A DNA stretch of 8,149 bases, taken from positions 1 through 8,149 of the forward strand of contig CAZOGY010000145.1 in NCBI GenBank assembly GCA_964579305.1, in the 5' to 3' direction. The notes under the pieces were generated by a model. It saw only the letters and a list, made by a program, of their open reading frames with translations. It was not told the origin of the DNA and searched no databases. Within the stretch, counting starts at the first letter, position 1, and every line of letters begins with the position of its first letter. This stretch comes from JBCBWG01 sp964579305. Its GTDB lineage: Bacteria; Pseudomonadota; Alphaproteobacteria; Rhizobiales; Hyphomicrobiaceae. Position numbers and translations under genes: made by a program. Positions 6,179 to 8,149 of the stretch are shown one piece after another.

Positions 6179-6182
6179 ACCG

Positions 6183-8012
6183 TTGCGTACAATCTTCAAT
6201 CTTGCGGCGATCGCACTGGTGAGCTTCGCGCTCATCGTGCCAGCATCGGCGCAGCGCGGTGACAGCGCACTGCGCGGCTATGAACAACTTGGCACCGTCA
6301 CGTACGCTGGGCGCGATAATCGCGTGACATTCGACGTTGGCCGTCGCGCCGGGCGGTTTGCAGCATTTCGCCTGCGCGCGCGCGATGCTCGCGTCGAGGT
6401 GCGTTCGGCCGTGGTTACGTTTGGAAACGGAGAGCGGCAGCGTTTGAGCGTTCGCACCACGCTCAATGTTGGTGAGGCTTCCGACGCGATCGAATTGGAA
6501 GGCAATCGCCGCGCGGTCCGGACCGTCGAAGTCGAAATCGCGCCAACCATCCGCCGCCGCCAAACGGGGCGGATCGAGTTGCTCGGCACCGAGCGTGCGG
6601 TTGCTCCCCCGCGGGTCACGTTCCGACTTGCTGGCGATCGATACATGGACACGCGCACGGGTTCGGCGACCATCCCGTTGGAAGCGAACGCCGGGCCGGT
6701 GACGCATATCCAGCTTGTTGCCAACACAGGTTCGCTCAACGTGAGCGAGATCGTCGTGTACGCCAACAACCGTCGGGAACGCTATAAGCTTGATGCGCGC
6801 TTGCGGGCCGGGAGCCGGCGTGCGCAGACCGACGCCATCGAGATCTCGCGGCGGCCAATCTACGTCGATCGCGTTGAGGTGACGTTCGCGCCAACCGGCG
6901 AGCGCGGCTATGCACGCCTCGACGTGCGCGGCGGCATCGCGGAATATGCACTTGACCGACGGCGTTTCAACGCCGCTCCGCGCGTTGACGGTTCTGGCGA
7001 CACGCAGCGGTTCGTCCTGTCGGGTCTCGCTGACATTGTGCGCGGCAGGGCTCGACAAGACCTCGACTGGTCGAACGCAAGCGCAAGGGTCGACCGCGTT
7101 GCAATCCGCGTCGGCGAGAGCCCGGTCTGGCTGCAGTCCGTGACCATGACGTACGGCAACGGTCAGTCCGACACATTCGAGGTCGGCCGGCTTTTGACGG
7201 CTGGCACGGTCTCGCCGGCGATGGTGGTCGGCAGCCGCTTCATCGACAAAGTCAGCGTTGAGGGCTTCGTGATCGGCCGCGGAGATAACGCGCGCGCGAC
7301 GTTGGAAGCTTTTGCCGATTACAACGAAGACTGGCTCAAGGAAGAGCGCCGCCGCGACGCCTGGATCTTGTTGGGAGCAGAAGCCGCCGATAGTGGCCGT
7401 AGCGGCCGCTTGAGCGTGGAGCTTCCAAGCGCTTTCGGGTATTACCGCGCGCTGCGGGTGAATGTCCGCAACACCGGCGCGAATGTGAACGCTTTGCGCG
7501 TGGTCTACGGCAACGGCCAGCGCGAGAACATCCGTGTGCGCGCAACCCTGACACAGCGCCGGTCGCAAACCGGTGAGATCGCAGCAACCGGCGGTGACGC
7601 ATTCAAGCGCCGTATCCGAAACGTTGAGGTCCGGTATCGGGCGCGGGCAGGCCGCCGCGTTGCGGGTCGCATTGAGCTTTGGGGGCTGCGCACCGATCGT
7701 GAGCCACCGCGTCGCCGTCGTCCAGCTCGGCGCGACACGCGGGCCGCGTCATCGCTTTACGAGCAGCGTTTCGGCCGCGGTGCTGCGGGCCTGACCAAGG
7801 GTTTCCCGGGCCGTCCTGGCATTTCCGGCTCGTGCCGCAAACGCAACGAGATCCGCGTGGCGATCGTTCGTCGCGGGTTTGAGCCCGTGAACGTGATCCT
7901 TGAGAGGAACACGTACAGTGTGGCGGCGCTCGACCGTCGCAAACGGCCCTACATTCTCGAGGTCGACTCCTGCACAGGCGAAGTCAAGAAATCCACGCGT
8001 GTGGCGCGCTAA
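6183..8012 (+). CDS. Secreted Arg-rich protein with four DUF2541-like repeats and a PepSY-like C-terminal domain
   Basis: A 609-residue exported protein of unknown function. With a TTG start at 6183, residues 1-24 form a signal peptide (MRTIFNLAAIALVSFALIVP, cleavage after ASAQ or ASA). Four degenerate beta-rich repeats follow at about 34-136, 146-250, 276-378 and 394-503. Each has a core turn (VVTFGNGE 77-84, VVYANNRRE 191-199, MTYGNGQSD 322-330, VVYGNGQRE 440-448) and, 30-40 residues later, a strand such as VEVEIAP, VEVTFAP, VSVEGFV or VEVRYRA. Repeats 1 and 4 end in GRIELLG and GRIELWG. From memory these resemble DUF2541-type domains of proteobacterial envelope proteins. A basic linker (505-520) leads to a C-terminal domain (about 548-609) like PepSY: EIRVAIVRRGF, YSVAALD, YILEVDSCTGEV. 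Cys551 and Cys597 are the only cysteines. An in-frame upstream GTG at 6120 would bury the signal peptide. The gene appears monocistronic. Location in the periplasm is inferred. Confidence 0.85.
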   Translation: MRTIFNLAAIALVSFALIVPASAQRGDSALRGYEQLGTVTYAGRDNRVTFDVGRRAGRFAAFRLRARDARVEVRSAVVTFGNGERQRLSVRTTLNVGEASDAIELEGNRRAVRTVEVEIAPTIRRRQTGRIELLGTERAVAPPRVTFRLAGDRYMDTRTGSATIPLEANAGPVTHIQLVANTGSLNVSEIVVYANNRRERYKLDARLRAGSRRAQTDAIEISRRPIYVDRVEVTFAPTGERGYARLDVRGGIAEYALDRRRFNAAPRVDGSGDTQRFVLSGLADIVRGRARQDLDWSNASARVDRVAIRVGESPVWLQSVTMTYGNGQSDTFEVGRLLTAGTVSPAMVVGSRFIDKVSVEGFVIGRGDNARATLEAFADYNEDWLKEERRRDAWILLGAEAADSGRSGRLSVELPSAFGYYRALRVNVRNTGANVNALRVVYGNGQRENIRVRATLTQRRSQTGEIAATGGDAFKRRIRNVEVRYRARAGRRVAGRIELWGLRTDREPPRRRRPARRDTRAASSLYEQRFGRGAAGLTKGFPGRPGISGSCRKRNEIRVAIVRRGFEPVNVILERNTYSVAALDRRKRPYILEVDSCTGEVKKSTRVAR

Positions 8013-8021
8013 AAACTCATC

Positions 8022-8047
8022 TGGCTCAGGCGGTTACGCCTGAGCCA
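8022..8047. terminator. Perfect 11-bp hairpin after the repeat-protein gene
   Basis: TGGCTCAGGCG (8022-8032), loop GTTA, CGCCTGAGCCA (8037-8047), starting 10 bases after the stop at 8010-8012. On the + strand no T run follows. On the - strand the stem is followed after six bases by five T (complement of AAAAA at 8011-8015). It may act as a terminator for both directions, or better for a gene entering from the right. Confidence 0.6.
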
Positions 8048-8057
8048 AGAGGTGCAC

Positions 8058-8096
8058 AGCGTCCATCAAAAACCAAGATCATGGCAGGTGGACGCT
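8058..8096. repeat. 8-bp inverted repeat at right edge
   Basis: AGCGTCCA (8058-8065) and TGGACGCT (8089-8096) are separated by 23 bases. A 13-bp odd palindrome, CGCATG-A-CATGCG (8106-8118), follows. No gene on the + strand is seen between 8013 and 8149. The cluster of dyads may belong to an intergenic repeat or to the end of a neighbouring gene outside the window. Confidence 0.35.
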
Positions 8097-8149
8097 CAAG
8101 CGTTTCGCATGACATGCGCCTCGCTTTCGCTCTGTTGCGCTCACGGGCC

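Larger units (their letters stand above)
5873..6182. other. Spacer between tctA and the repeat-protein gene
   Basis: About 310 bases. Just after tctA there is a 5-bp hairpin TGTCC-AAAA-GGACA (5874-5887) with no T run, too weak to call a terminator. Two dyads upstream of the next gene are listed separately. Open frames here lack ribosome binding sites and family resemblance. A promoter for the next gene is expected but I cannot place -35/-10 boxes with confidence. Confidence 0.55.

Noticed and set aside
5908..6222. A 104-codon + strand open frame in the spacer before the repeat-protein gene
   Set aside because: GTG start with no Shine-Dalgarno, runs into the signal-peptide region of the real gene, and resembles no family.
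5946..7568. A 540-codon open frame on the - strand across the repeat-protein gene
   Set aside because: It is the antisense of an Arg-rich, GC-rich gene, which rarely creates stops. It has no family resemblance and no binding site, and the + strand protein has a signal peptide and domain repeats.
1..8149. CRISPR, insertion sequence, tRNA/rRNA, phage or toxin-antitoxin elements
   Set aside because: I saw no spaced repeat array, transposase, terminal inverted repeats, tRNA-like cloverleaf or recognisable toxin pair in any frame.

Overview
The window is GC-rich bacterial DNA with tightly packed genes, all supported genes on the + strand. Protein similarity (UreG, UreE and UreC as remembered from family members) and the envelope-protein style of the last gene suggest an alphaproteobacterium, probably of the Hyphomicrobiales. 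This placement is inference from memory, not a database result. The window holds a 100-N assembly gap at 1584-1683.

Region 1 (1-2364) is the distal part of a urease operon: the 3' end of ureC (catalytic alpha subunit), then ureE (nickel chaperone with a His-rich tail), ureF (accessory factor, interrupted by the gap) and ureG (GTPase). The genes are separated by 17 nt or less, and the ureF stop overlaps the ureG start (ATGA). UreE, F and G, together with UreD/UreH (not in the window), load nickel into the urease active site. The structural genes upstream lie outside the window.

Region 2 (2365-2669) is a spacer of about 300 bases. It has a short dyad/direct-repeat cluster and a possible 52-codon small ORF with a good Shine-Dalgarno sequence that ends 1 nt before tctC.

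Region 3 (2670-5872) is a complete tripartite tricarboxylate transporter (TTT) operon in the order tctC-tctB-tctA: periplasmic binding protein, small membrane subunit, large membrane subunit. Two successive terminator-like hairpins lie between tctC and tctB. They probably keep the binding protein more abundant than the membrane parts.

Region 4 (5873-6182) is a spacer of about 310 bases with small dyads and no convincing gene.

Region 5 (6183-8012) encodes a 609-residue secreted, Arg-rich protein. It starts at a TTG codon and has a signal peptide, four degenerate tandem beta-rich repeats of roughly 100 residues (resembling the DUF2541 type) and a PepSY-like C-terminal domain with the protein's only two cysteines. 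It is the least characterised gene here. It is followed by a perfect 11-bp hairpin and a short right edge containing further dyads.

I see no phage, transposon, CRISPR, RNA gene or defence system. The window is mostly ordinary metabolism and transport. The most interesting items are the four-repeat envelope protein, the tandem terminators inside the TTT operon, the possible leader ORF before tctC, and the proof from reading frame that the ureF gap size is a placeholder.
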